Source of the DNA: Bugulina stolonifera
Lineage: Eukaryota > Bryozoa > Gymnolaemata > Cheilostomatida > Bugulidae
Assembly (NCBI GenBank): GCA_935421135.1
Contig: OW285197.1
Coordinates: 9,092,723-9,156,722 of the forward strand
Length of the DNA stretch: 64,000 bases
Direction of reading: 5' to 3'
Part shown: positions 10,587 through 19,453 of the stretch, piece after piece
Layout: every line of letters begins with the position of its first letter
Position numbering within the stretch: the first letter of the stretch is position 1
Notes under the pieces: model-generated
Seen by the model: the letters and a program-made list of their open reading frames with translations, nothing else
The model's database searches: none
Told to the model about the DNA's origin: nothing
Position numbers and translations under genes: made by a program

Positions 10587-11357
10587 TTTTATTTATTCTA
10601 TTGCTACTATTGTGAAAAGTTTATTTAATATATTACATAATGCTGACTTAACACATGCACACAACCTTTTATTTATTCTATTGCTACTATTGTGAAAAGT
10701 TTATCTAATGTATAATATACACTGTCTTAACACATGCACACAGACTTCCTTGCTAATAACAGATATGACATACTCTTTTAAATATGTGTCTTTTATTCTT
10801 TCAATTGTGTTTTAACACGTGTACACAATCTTTTATTCATTCTATTGTCACCATTGCGAAAAGTTATTTAATGTATTATATATGCTGACTTAACACATGC
10901 ACACGGTTCTTTGTTGTCAATACAATGTATATCATAGAAACAACCCTTCTTCCCATCAGTATATTTATAGCCAAGACTTTACACATTTCTTTATTAACAA
11001 TGCAATGCGCATCATAAAGCAAGCCTTCCGTAGTACTTCTTCTTATCGCTGAAACCAAGCCTTCCGTAGTACTTCTTCTTATCGCTAATGAGAGCTATAG
11101 GCGAAGCGCAGCCGAATTCGCTCGCTTAAATCACAAGCTTTCCGAGTGGGGAGGCGCGGGAGAAGCGGCGGGCCGCTGCCTAGTCGCTTGGCCCGGTGGA
11201 TACGGGGCACCGGCGTCGCCTCCACGTGTACGGTCGGCGCCGCACGCAACGTGGGCGGACGCGGCTTGACCGCCTCAAACGATCGGTCGTTCGGGTGAGT
11301 GGGGGCGGCGGTGGAGGGTGGGCGGCGGTGGAGGAGGGGTGGCGGTGATGACGGTGA

Positions 11358-11388
<31 letters not shown>

Positions 11389-11818
11389 GGTGGTGGCGGC
11401 GGTGGCGGCGGTGGCGGCGGTGGCGGTGGTGGCGGCGGTGGCGGCGGCGGTGGTGAGGGCGGTGAGGGCGGTGGTGGCGGCGGCGACGGCGGCGGTGAGG
11501 GCGGCGGTGGCGGCGACGGCGGTGGCGCGGACGGGACGAGGGCGGTGGCGGGGAGTGGAGGAGGAGTGGGAGGTGGGGGAGGGGGAGGAGGGCGGGAAGG
11601 AGGGAGGGAAGGGGTCGTGGCCGGGTTCGGGGTCAAGTGTGCAAATGTTTTTCTCGACCAATCAGAAGGGGGGATTTTGGGGTGACCTTGGCAAGGTCGT
11701 GTGCAAAATTTTTGTGCTCTTCTGTGATTGGTTGAAATCGGAAATACCGGCTTGTGATTGGTTGAAAACAGGGGTCAATGAGTGCGTGTCTGTCTAGAAG
11801 TGCACTGACTATACTACT
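10587..11818 (-). repeat. Right terminal inverted repeat
   Basis: Inverted copy of 2659-3826. Differences include a local duplication of GAAACCAAGCCTTCCGTAGT near 11051-11090 and a different number of GGC/GGT triplets (about 11300-11560). It ends ACTACT, directly followed by AAAGTG. Confidence 0.9.
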
Positions 11819-11824
11819 AAAGTG
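11819..11824. repeat. Right 6-bp target site duplication (AAAGTG)
   Basis: Identical to 2653-2658 and directly adjacent to the outermost base of the right TIR. Confidence 0.85.
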
Positions 11825-14520
11825 TCTATATTGCAGTCCAAGGAAATGGTCGATGGTAAATGAAAATGGTAAAAAAATATAGTTATATATATTATTCACA
11901 AATACATTGGATCGACCCTTTAAAGCACATCCAGTATAGTAATACATGCAAGGTTAGCTATTCTCCTTAGCTGGCTGCTCACCGTAATACATGCATGTAC
12001 ATGTATGTACATGTATGTTAAATAGTATGGAATCGTGAGTCAACATTGGGGTTCACCATAGCATATTGATATACATGTACATGTACCAGGTAACATGTAT
12101 ATTCCTAATAATATGCATGATGCCTGGCTATGGCTACGGCTACTTTTTAAGCTCAAAGGTGGCAATTTGTTGAACGGGCTCCCAGGAGCCCCCTCAACAG
12201 ACCATGATTTTTGAGAGGGTTCCCGGTGTCAGATATGACATCGGTAACATATATTAGATATTATATGACAACAAGGCCATAAGAGATAAGGGTTGACAGA
12301 TAGGCTACATGTATGCCATACACTAATAAATAGCCAATATTCAAGGGAAAATCTACTATACAAGTAGACTTAGTTATCAGCCATAACTATATATATTAAT
12401 AACAGGGCTAATGACAGCTGCACTAGACAGAACATTTTGACTTTATTTTGGCATATTATACAATATATATATCTATTTAGATGTAACGGATTAGAGTGAA
12501 AACGGCACAAGCTTGGATAGTCACTAATAGACAGCATAAATTATAGTTTCATATAACAATATTACACAGAGTAGTAATTTAATAAGGACTAACAAATTAG
12601 GAGAGTCAACATGTTGGTATGCTGACTAATAACAATATCTAATTTTTTTTTTTTTACATTATTTTTTGTAATAATTGAAAGAACACTAAGTGTCAATAAG
12701 TCACCGACTTTATGAAACAGCCATACGCAATTTGTGTGTGCAATATGTAGGCATCAGCATTATCAGTTGACATCTATATGGTGAAATAGACATCCATGAC
12801 ACAGGCTCACGACAGCACTGGAAATTGCATAGATGAACACTAATAATTACTATTCCTTTATCTTGCAACAGTGGTTGGTGTTTCATTTCTATATGCTGTA
12901 GATATACATTAGAAGGATGAGGTCAACCTACTGATGGAATTCCAAAAAGTGGATGACTGACAAGCTACAAGATAAATACACTAAACAAATAACGCTAGAT
13001 TATAAGAAATGAATATAACACAAGCAAGAAGCAATCTCATGAAATCATTACACCATGCTAGGAAAGGAAGGCCATATGAAATATACATACGAGTGACTCA
13101 TTATTGCACCTTGTTGTGGACTGATTGGGAATACGAAAATCCCAAAAATATGATGATTAACATAAGAAATATTATATATCTTCCTATGATATGGATTGCT
13201 GCTGACCAAAATAAGACACATAGGTAGTGGAAAACCCAGGAAGGAGTATATAAGAAGTAGAGAAAACAATAAGAAGAGAGAGCACCTAGGACACATAGAG
13301 AGCACATAGAGAGAGAGAGCTCTCATGCAGAGCACCTCCAAGGAAGACCCAGGATACATACAAGGAGGACACCATGAGGACAGTTCATATAGAGTAAATG
13401 CTAAGTGCTCATAATTTTTAAGTATTAATTTTTTTTCCTTGTGAAGATATTCGGGAACACGGACTCAGTGTAAGTTTTTATACAATTTATATTCCCTTTA
13501 TATAAGGAGGCAGACTGACAATTATTGTAACTGCTATAATCAGAGATTGAATTAATATTTTTGAAACTGACAGATTGGAGATAATTTTTTCTAAGACATT
13601 TACTTATTGTGCGCAGCAATTACAGACACTGATAATTGGTTTTTGATCGCAAATAGGATTCAGCACATTGAACAATTAATTTGAACACATATTGAGGATT
13701 CAGAATCACTGAGTGACTTTCATTGAACTATTGATTTGGAGAATTCGATTGAACGAATATTTTTTCCAGTGTGAAATTAGTATACATTTCCACTGAGGTG
13801 TTATAGTACATATACACTCTGAGGGAATTTAAATATAACAATTCTTGAACCTCAAATTGGCCTGCGAAGTGATTGATTTACCAGGTGAACAATTCATAAC
13901 GTACCTGATATACACAGCTCTCTTGAAAGAGATATACTTGAATTTTGCCGTTGGCTTGATAATACCTGTTGATAGGGTAACTCATAGAACACATAGATTC
14001 TCCAGGGGAGGTAGTCCCAATTCTGTCACTCGGATTATTATATTCTACAACATAGAGGGATTACAATTGTATGTCCACGAGAGGAAATAAATATATTGAG
14101 TGCATATGTCCTGAGTGCTACCATTACATTACACATAGAACCTAGAACCAAAGTACACTTGTTTACATAAATTAATTGATCGCATATAGGAGGTTATACA
14201 CACACATATAATATTGAACTAAAGAGTCATTGTCAGAAGTTATCTTCTCTCAATAGAGATATAATTGACGTGAGAAGACAACTATCAATTAGTGAGACAG
14301 ACATTACATGAGAACCAGAGTTGTCTTCTCTTAATTTATTGGAGGTTAACAGGAGAAGATAATTACTAATTACACAGTACATTGCACAAACCATTGAATA
14401 CAAACACAACTAGTTTATATTATATATCACATAGAACCATTAGTGTACTAGTATACTTAGTATACGGCTACGTGTATACAACATACACAAACATACTTCA
14501 TATGTAAATTCTTCCATTTC
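11825..14520. other. Intergenic repeat-rich DNA
   Basis: No gene recognised. It holds palindromic ACATGTATGTACATGTA runs (about 11985-12085) and a possible promoter (GTATATAAG near 13247, followed by purine-rich GAGAGAGAGC). Two short frames (13009-13227 and 13845-14090) show no recognisable domain. Two foldback repeats lie at 14237-14283 and 14317-14364. The TATA-plus-purine stretch could belong to an old retroelement; not provable here. Confidence 0.4.
14237..14364. repeat. Two copies of a short foldback repeat family
   Basis: Each copy has a left arm like AAGTTRTCTTCTCT and an inverted right arm like GAGAAGACAACT, 34-48 bp in total. Related copies lie at 589-627, 27954-27998 and 31342-31375. 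Confidence 0.6.
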
Positions 14521-14524
14521 CCTC
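14521..14524. repeat. Target duplication CCTC of the LTR element
   Basis: CCTC directly precedes the first base of the left LTR and recurs right after the right LTR at 19450-19453. A 4-bp duplication is usual for many Ty3/Gypsy elements. Confidence 0.65.
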
Positions 14525-15312
14525 TGTAATGGATTTCAGCAAGGATAGTCTCCCTCCGTGTCCCTCGACAACTCCCTAGAGTTGTATGGACACTTCGGCA
14601 ACGGCTCCCGTGTATATTATTAATATAATGTCATACCTGGTAATTCCTAACTAGTCCAATATAAGTCCTGTCTTTGGTAGCATAGAACGAGTATATTTGA
14701 AGATCCAACAAAATAACAAGTAGGTAGTAACTAGATGAGAACTAGTAAACAACTGACTAGCATAGTACAAAACAGCTGCTTATATACTAGTCTGCAAAAC
14801 CACAAGTAGATTCCAAAAGATGATGAAATAGACGGCAGCCGGAACCAACCGTCACCGGATAATTAGTTACAAAACAACATAATAGGTAGCCGTGTGATTA
14901 GCCGTGTGATTAGCCGTGTGATTAGCCGTGTGATTAGCCGTGTGATTAGCCGTGTGATTAGCCGTGTGATTAGCCGTGTGATTAGCCGTCACTGGACTCT
15001 GCTTGTGCAATATAATAACTAATTGGCTGTTATAAAGATATCAGATTACAAACATACAAAGAGAGGTGTTTACTACTAGCCACACCTCCTATTACATAAT
15101 ACTGACTAGACAATAATTAGGCTAATGCTGATTGCTGAGAATGCATACACCAATACTAAGTAGACAGTAATGTAGAATAGCTAATGTTACAGAGTTATGC
15201 AATGGCTGATTGTAAACAGCCAAGTGTCTAGCACGCGGTCTATAGCCTTGTCACAGTACATGGTATTGATGGCATTCATTGTCAGTGTAGTACAGAGGCG
15301 TTGTCCACAACA
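14525..15312 (-). repeat. 3' LTR
   Basis: 788 bp, containing eight 12-bp units GCCGTGTGATTA (about 14888-14990) against seven in the other LTR, which accounts for the full length difference. Confidence 0.92.
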
Positions 15313-15451
15313 CACTCCCCTCCATTAGTTGATCCAGGGATCCAACTAATACTCCTGAGCCTCTGTACCTTCTACTCGCCATTCTTTGCCTTCTGTGTTC
15401 AGTAGCATAACCTCTTCCTTGTCTCTTCTTCGAGCGCCTGCACAGCATTAC

Positions 15452-17731
15452 TTACTCTACCACTTTCCTCTGTTTCAGAATGTTCCTTCCCAACTGCCCT
15501 AGCAGCTGTGATTGATGTGTACGCCCAACCGTCCTACTCACTGCGCCATTCTCGCGTAGTAACAAAGTTCCATCACTCCGGGGTTGCGTTATTCTAGCAA
15601 AATAACCGAGTCCCGCCCCGAGTATGAACTTAGGCATTCTCACTGCTCCCATTTCAGTAGCACCACCAACAGTCTGGTCCCTGACAACAGTGCAAGGGTC
15701 TATTACTGATGGCATTCCTGCATTTTCGTCCTCATCTGACAGACCAACTTCCCGTGCCTGTCCTGCCATCAGTGATGCTTCACCAACGGCTCCACTAGGT
15801 GTTGGGCCGACTGTCTTGCTAGATGGGACCACCAGGAACTCTGGCACCTTAGCGGAGGTACCCCTCTGCTCCACGTTCCCGCTACCAGCCACCTTGTCCT
15901 GCAGACTAATGGCTGGGGAGGCCTTTCCCTCTCCAGGGGACAATGTACTCCCGCTGACAAGGCTGTCAGCTTGCTCTGGGTTTACAACACCAGCCTGACA
16001 GACTAATGTCCTAACCCCCTTTGCAAGCCACCTGCCAGCAACCACCCTTAGCCGCGCTGGAGAGTCCAACAATAACATTTCCTGCTCAGCAGTAGACTCG
16101 GCATCCGAGCTTCCATCTAAGAAACTGTCTGTCCCACTCAACACATCACCCCAGGGCCTCTCACCTGACCTCTGGTCTAGGGCGTGGGGGATTAACCAAG
16201 TGCTGTTCTGCCGGCGACTTATCATTCCTCTAGAATAACCAAGTCTCGCCCCGGCACACAGTTTGTTCCGCCGGTGACTTATTATTTTGGATAAATGACT
16301 AAGTCCTATCCCGACTGTTGACTTGGACGATTTCACCGCTCCACTGTCATCACTGCTGAGCATGCCGGCTGACCCTCCGTCAGCTACACAAAGACTCCAA
16401 TTCACAGTCCAAGACTGTCCCTGGTGTGGCCTAACCACTGACAGGATTCTACCCAGCTGTCTAGTTCTCCACATGCTGCCTGGGTCAGATGGAACCGTGG
16501 CCTGCAAGTTGTTCCAGTTGTTCTCCCGAACAACACAACTCTCTCCACAGGGCCGGCTCTTGGAACTAACGTCAGAATTTTGGGTTGGTTGTACGTTGCA
16601 GCGTTTTCCTTCTAGATCACAAGGCTCTAGAGGGCTGACTTCGGGGTCTGGAGTGGGCCAGGTGATATCCACCGTCGGGCCCACAACCCGTACTCGCTCT
16701 CCCTCTAGTGCAGGATCCGAAAACAGTCTAGCAAGGTGAACCGTTTCGCCCGTCTGACTTCCCACATCTGGCAGGATGCCTGTATCTGACATCCCCCTAA
16801 CGCCCAGTCGCCGGAAAAGGGGGGAGTCTTGGTGTCTCTCCAAGGTCCACACACCCTGATCTGGCATTGGTGCTGTCTCAGTCGCATAAGCCGAACTCTG
16901 ATCCCTATTCAGAGTCGCTGCAGACTTCACAGGCACCGTTACGGCATGGGTTACGTTCAGGGAACTCTGGTGCTTAACCAGAGTGAACGCACATAAACTG
17001 GCTACCGGTGTCGTTTCCATGTCACTTCCTGGTACAGAAGTCCTTGGACCACAGTACCCAACTGACTGGTTTCCCGCCCCTGGGTTACCAGGCAATGGTC
17101 TTCCTACTGTTCCAGGCCCCTGACTTCTGTCTACCCGCCTACACCGTATACGCTCTCCTTGGAGTCTCAGCGTACCACGACGGAAGTCCAACCGACACTC
17201 ATGCCTCGTTAGGAATGGCATTCCCAACACGCCATCGGCCCTGATGGGTCCCACCACAAACTCTTCCGTCCCTTCGCAACCACCTACCACCAGTGGTACC
17301 CGGACGGCCCCAGTCAATGGAATTACTGACCCATCTGCCAATTCACCTGTGTATCTCCCGACCCGCTCGTCCTGCTCCACCACAGGAACTCGGGACACTA
17401 TCCTCGGGGATAACACATTCGTGGTGCATCCAGTGTCAATCAGAAAACTGACATGGACACCACCCACTTCTCCGTCTACATAGAGGCTCTCTCTACGTAG
17501 ACCTATCCGGCGTCTAGACCTACGTCCACGCCGCCTTGGCTGTACCCTCTCCACCTGGCGCACAGCTAGTGCCTGTCCAGGATTTTCGAGGCCAGTGGGT
17601 CGTGCTTGGTGCGCTAGCACCTCTGGCACGGCCACACTAGTCTCGGAGGGCCAAGACACGGAGCCACCGTGTTTCCGCTTGGCCCGGACACCAGAGGGAT
17701 AGCTTACTGGTCCGGGCCCTGCCCGTTTCCC
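15452..17731 (-). CDS. pro: Protease frame (Pro) with a long unexplained extension
   Basis: Entered from gag by a -1 shift at 17725-17731, it gives about 757 residues after the shift. An Arg-rich stretch precedes a retroviral-type aspartic protease: FLIDTGCTT (Asp codon near 17436) and, about 80 residues on, the GVLGMPFL signature. Only one DTG is present, as expected for a homodimeric enzyme that cleaves the Gag polyprotein. The roughly 600 residues that follow match nothing I know. They hold three diverged copies of a 21-residue motif like GxGLxxxxxI.xRRxxxxL, encoded near 16260-16312, 16196-16255 and 15556-15622. The frame is intact, so it may be a real product or a scrambled pol remnant kept open by its base composition. 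Confidence 0.75.
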   Translation of the reverse strand, partial: GKRAGPGPVSYPSGVRAKRKHGGSVSWPSETSVAVPEVLAHQARPTGLENPGQALAVRQVERVQPRRRGRRSRRRIGLRRESLYVDGEVGGVHVSFLIDTGCTTNVLSPRIVSRVPVVEQDERVGRYTGELADGSVIPLTGAVRVPLVVGGCEGTEEFVVGPIRADGVLGMPFLTRHECRLDFRRGTLRLQGERIRCRRVDRSQGPGTVGRPLPGNPGAGNQSVGYCGPRTSVPGSDMETTPVASLCAFTLVKHQSSLNVTHAVTVPVKSAATLNRDQSSAYATETAPMPDQGVWTLERHQDSPLFRRLGVRGMSDTGILPDVGSQTGETVHLARLFSDPALEGERVRVVGPTVDITWPTPDPEVSPLEPCDLEGKRCNVQPTQNSDVSSKSRPCGESCVVRENNWNNLQATVPSDPGSMWRTRQLGRILSVVRPHQGQSWTVNWSLCVADGGSAGMLSSDDSGAVKSSKSTVGIGLSHLSKIISHRRNKLCAGARLGYSRGMISRRQNSTWLIPHALDQRSGERPWGDVLSGTDSFLDGSSDAESTAEQEMLLLDSPARLRVVAGRWLAKGVRTLVCQAGVVNPEQADSLVSGSTLSPGEGKASPAISLQDKVAGSGNVEQRGTSAKVPEFLVVPSSKTVGPTPSGAVGEASLMAGQAREVGLSDEDENAGMPSVIDPCTVVRDQTVGGATEMGAVRMPKFILGAGLGYFARITQPRSDGTLLLRENGAVSRTVGRTHQSQLLGQLGRNILKQRKVVE

Positions 17732-18579
17732 GACAAGCCACCAAAGCCTGCCGCAGCAGAACATTCCCTTCTCACATGTCCTGCCTGTCCGCATCTCCAG
17801 CAGACAACACGCCCTTCCCGCGCCGGGAAGGTTGATCCCTGAGGTAGAGCTCCCCTGATTCTCAGGGCCCTGAACTGAGCCAACTCCTTAACAAGCTGCT
17901 CTACGGCCTCCCGTAGACTTTCCAGTTCACTGGGCTGTTTCTCTACCTCAGACAGCCGGGCCACGGAAGTAGAGTCCATGTCGTCCTCTACTGCCCTTAC
18001 AGCATGCCTAACGGAGCCTTGGTACTGTCCCATCCCGGAACGTACCTGGAGGTACTCGTTACCAGCCTTGACGGCGGTCTCCAAGTCTCCGGCCCCAACG
18101 GCTAGAAGATGTTGTTGTAAATATCCGTTTCCTATGGTCTGCACAAACGACTCCAACCCCAGGGTTATCCGGTAGTGTTCTGGCATCTCTCCGTACGCTA
18201 GGTCTACCAGACGTTGGACTTCTGCAGCATGTTCCTGTAGAGTGGTCTTATCACCTCTACGGAGCTGCCCCAACCTTGTCCGGGCCTCCTTTGGGGAGGT
18301 TCCGTACCTAGCACGGAGGGCTTCGACTACCCCCTCAGTTGTTTCCGGACGCCCGCAGTTCCTTGCCCCGTCTCTCAGGGCTTCCCTGAGATGGAGGAAG
18401 GTGGCTGCCCGTCCCCAGTCATTTGCCTCTGCTACCATCATGAACTGACGGATAAAGAACTCAACATCCCCGGTTCCGTCAAAATGGGGGGCTTTGAATG
18501 CCGGTTGAGCAGCTGGACGGGGTTCCTGCAAGAGCCTCTCCATAACAGCTGCCAACCTATCCACTCCGTTACCCTCCAT
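17704..18579 (-). CDS. gag: Gag polyprotein with zinc knuckle
   Basis: 291 aa from the first ATG (18579), 95 bases inside the 5' LTR; the frame is open further upstream without an ATG. Residues about 25-180 have the Gag core pattern (FDGTGDVEFFIRQF, then W...A..FL...L.G.A). Near the C-terminus is one CCHC zinc knuckle, CWRCGQAGHVRREC, which binds RNA for packaging. The last codons overlap the protease frame and include the frameshift site. Gag forms the cytoplasmic particle in which reverse transcription occurs. Confidence 0.88.
   Translation of the reverse strand: MEGNGVDRLAAVMERLLQEPRPAAQPAFKAPHFDGTGDVEFFIRQFMMVAEANDWGRAATFLHLREALRDGARNCGRPETTEGVVEALRARYGTSPKEARTRLGQLRRGDKTTLQEHAAEVQRLVDLAYGEMPEHYRITLGLESFVQTIGNGYLQQHLLAVGAGDLETAVKAGNEYLQVRSGMGQYQGSVRHAVRAVEDDMDSTSVARLSEVEKQPSELESLREAVEQLVKELAQFRALRIRGALPQGSTFPAREGRVVCWRCGQAGHVRRECSAAAGFGGLSGNGQGPDQ
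17725..17731 (-). promoter_or_regulatory. -1 ribosomal frameshift heptamer GGGAAAC
   Basis: On the minus strand the gag frame reads TCG GGA AAC, so GGGAAAC sits in the exact phase X XXY YYZ required for -1 slippage. The new frame continues CGG GCA GGG into the protease frame. GGGAAAC is a known class of slippery heptamer. GC-rich sequence follows and may form a stimulating structure; gag ends eight codons later. Confidence 0.85.
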
Positions 18580-18654
18580 TTTCAGGACTGCCTGCTTCCG
18601 TGCCCTCCGTTGCCGACGGGTCTCTATCCTCCTAAAATCCCAGGGATCGCGCAA

Positions 18655-18672
18655 ATCCCACCGCTGCCACCA
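18655..18672 (-). promoter_or_regulatory. Primer binding site for tRNA-Leu
   Basis: One base inside the 5' LTR, the minus strand reads TGGTGGCAGCGGTGGGAT. This is complementary to the 3' end of metazoan tRNA-Leu of the AAG/UAG type (…CCCACCGCTGCCACCA). This sets the element's orientation independently of the genes. Confidence 0.8.
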
Positions 18673-18673
18673 A

Positions 18674-19449
18674 TGTAATGGATTTCAGCAAGGATAGTCT
18701 CCCTCCGTGTCCCTCGACAACTCCCTAGAGTTGTATGGACACTTCGGCAACGGCTCCCGTGTATATTATTAATATAATGTCATACCTGGTAATTCCTAAC
18801 TAGTCCAATATAAGTCCTGTCTTTGGTAGCATAGAACGAGTATATTTGAAGATCCAACAAAATAACAAGTAGGTAGTAACTAGATGAGAACTAGTAAACA
18901 ACTCACTAGCATAGTACAAAACAGCTGCTTATATACTAGTCTGCAAAACCACAAGTAGATTACAAAAGACGATGAAATAGACGGCAGCCGGAACCAACCG
19001 TCACCGGATAATTAGTTACAAAACAACATAATAGGTAGCCGTGTGATTAGCCGTGTGATTAGCCGTGTGATTAGCCGTGTGATTAGCCGTGTGATTAGCT
19101 GTGTGATTAGCCGTGTGATTAGCCGTCACTGGACTCTGCTTGTGCAATATAATAACTAATTGGCTGTTATAAAGATATCAGATTACAAACATACAAAGAG
19201 AGGTGTTTACTACTAGCCACACCTCCTATTACATAATACTGACTAGACAATAATTAGGCTAATGCTGATTGCTGAGAATGCATACACCAATACTAAGTAG
19301 ACAGTAATGTAGAATAGCTAATGTTACAGAGTTATGCAATGGCTGATTGTAAACAGCCAAGTGTCTAGCACGCGGTCTATAGCCTTGTCACAGTACATGG
19401 TATTGATGGCATTCATTGTCAGTGTAGTACAGAGGCGTTGTCCACAACA
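18674..19449 (-). repeat. 5' LTR
   Basis: 776 bp, nearly identical to 14525-15312, with seven 12-bp GCCGTGTGATTA units (one reads GCTGTG). Confidence 0.92.
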
Positions 19450-19453
19450 CCTC

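Larger units (their letters stand above)
2659..11818. mobile_element. 9.2-kb long-TIR element with gene cargo (Polinton-like ends)
   Basis: Both ends are inverted copies beginning AGTAGTAYAGTCAGTGCAC, continuing for about 1.17 kb on the left (2659-3826) and 1.23 kb on the right (10587-11818). AAAGTG flanks the element on both sides. A 6-bp duplication, TIRs of hundreds of bases and a 5'-AG terminus are known hallmarks of Polintons/Mavericks. No DNA polymerase B, integrase, ATPase, protease or capsid gene is present. The interior carries a minus-strand IkB-like gene, a minisatellite and a plus-strand gene of unknown function. The TIR halves are nearly identical, suggesting a recent insertion or ongoing gene conversion. 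It could instead be another long-TIR superfamily or a new one; assignment to Polinton is inference. Confidence 0.8.
14525..19449 (-). mobile_element. Non-autonomous LTR retrotransposon with Gag and protease only
   Basis: Two direct LTRs (14525-15312, 788 bp; 18674-19449, 776 bp) read TG...CA and differ by one 12-bp unit and a handful of substitutions, so the insertion is young. The internal genes run on the minus strand: PBS, gag, a -1 frameshift site, a protease-containing frame, and a purine-rich tract GGAGGGGAGTG (15313-15326) before the 3' LTR. I find no reverse transcriptase (no Y.DD), RNase H or integrase motif. The coding part is much richer in GC than its surroundings. It probably depends on an autonomous Ty3/Gypsy-type partner; the superfamily is inferred from the 4-bp duplication and zinc-knuckle Gag. 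Confidence 0.88.

Noticed and set aside
2659..11818. Calling the element a complete Polinton
   Set aside because: Structure fits, but none of the defining polymerase, integrase, ATPase or capsid genes is present.
15251..15448. Arg-rich short frame spanning the 3' LTR edge
   Set aside because: It runs into the LTR and shows no domain; at most a remnant of the end of pol.
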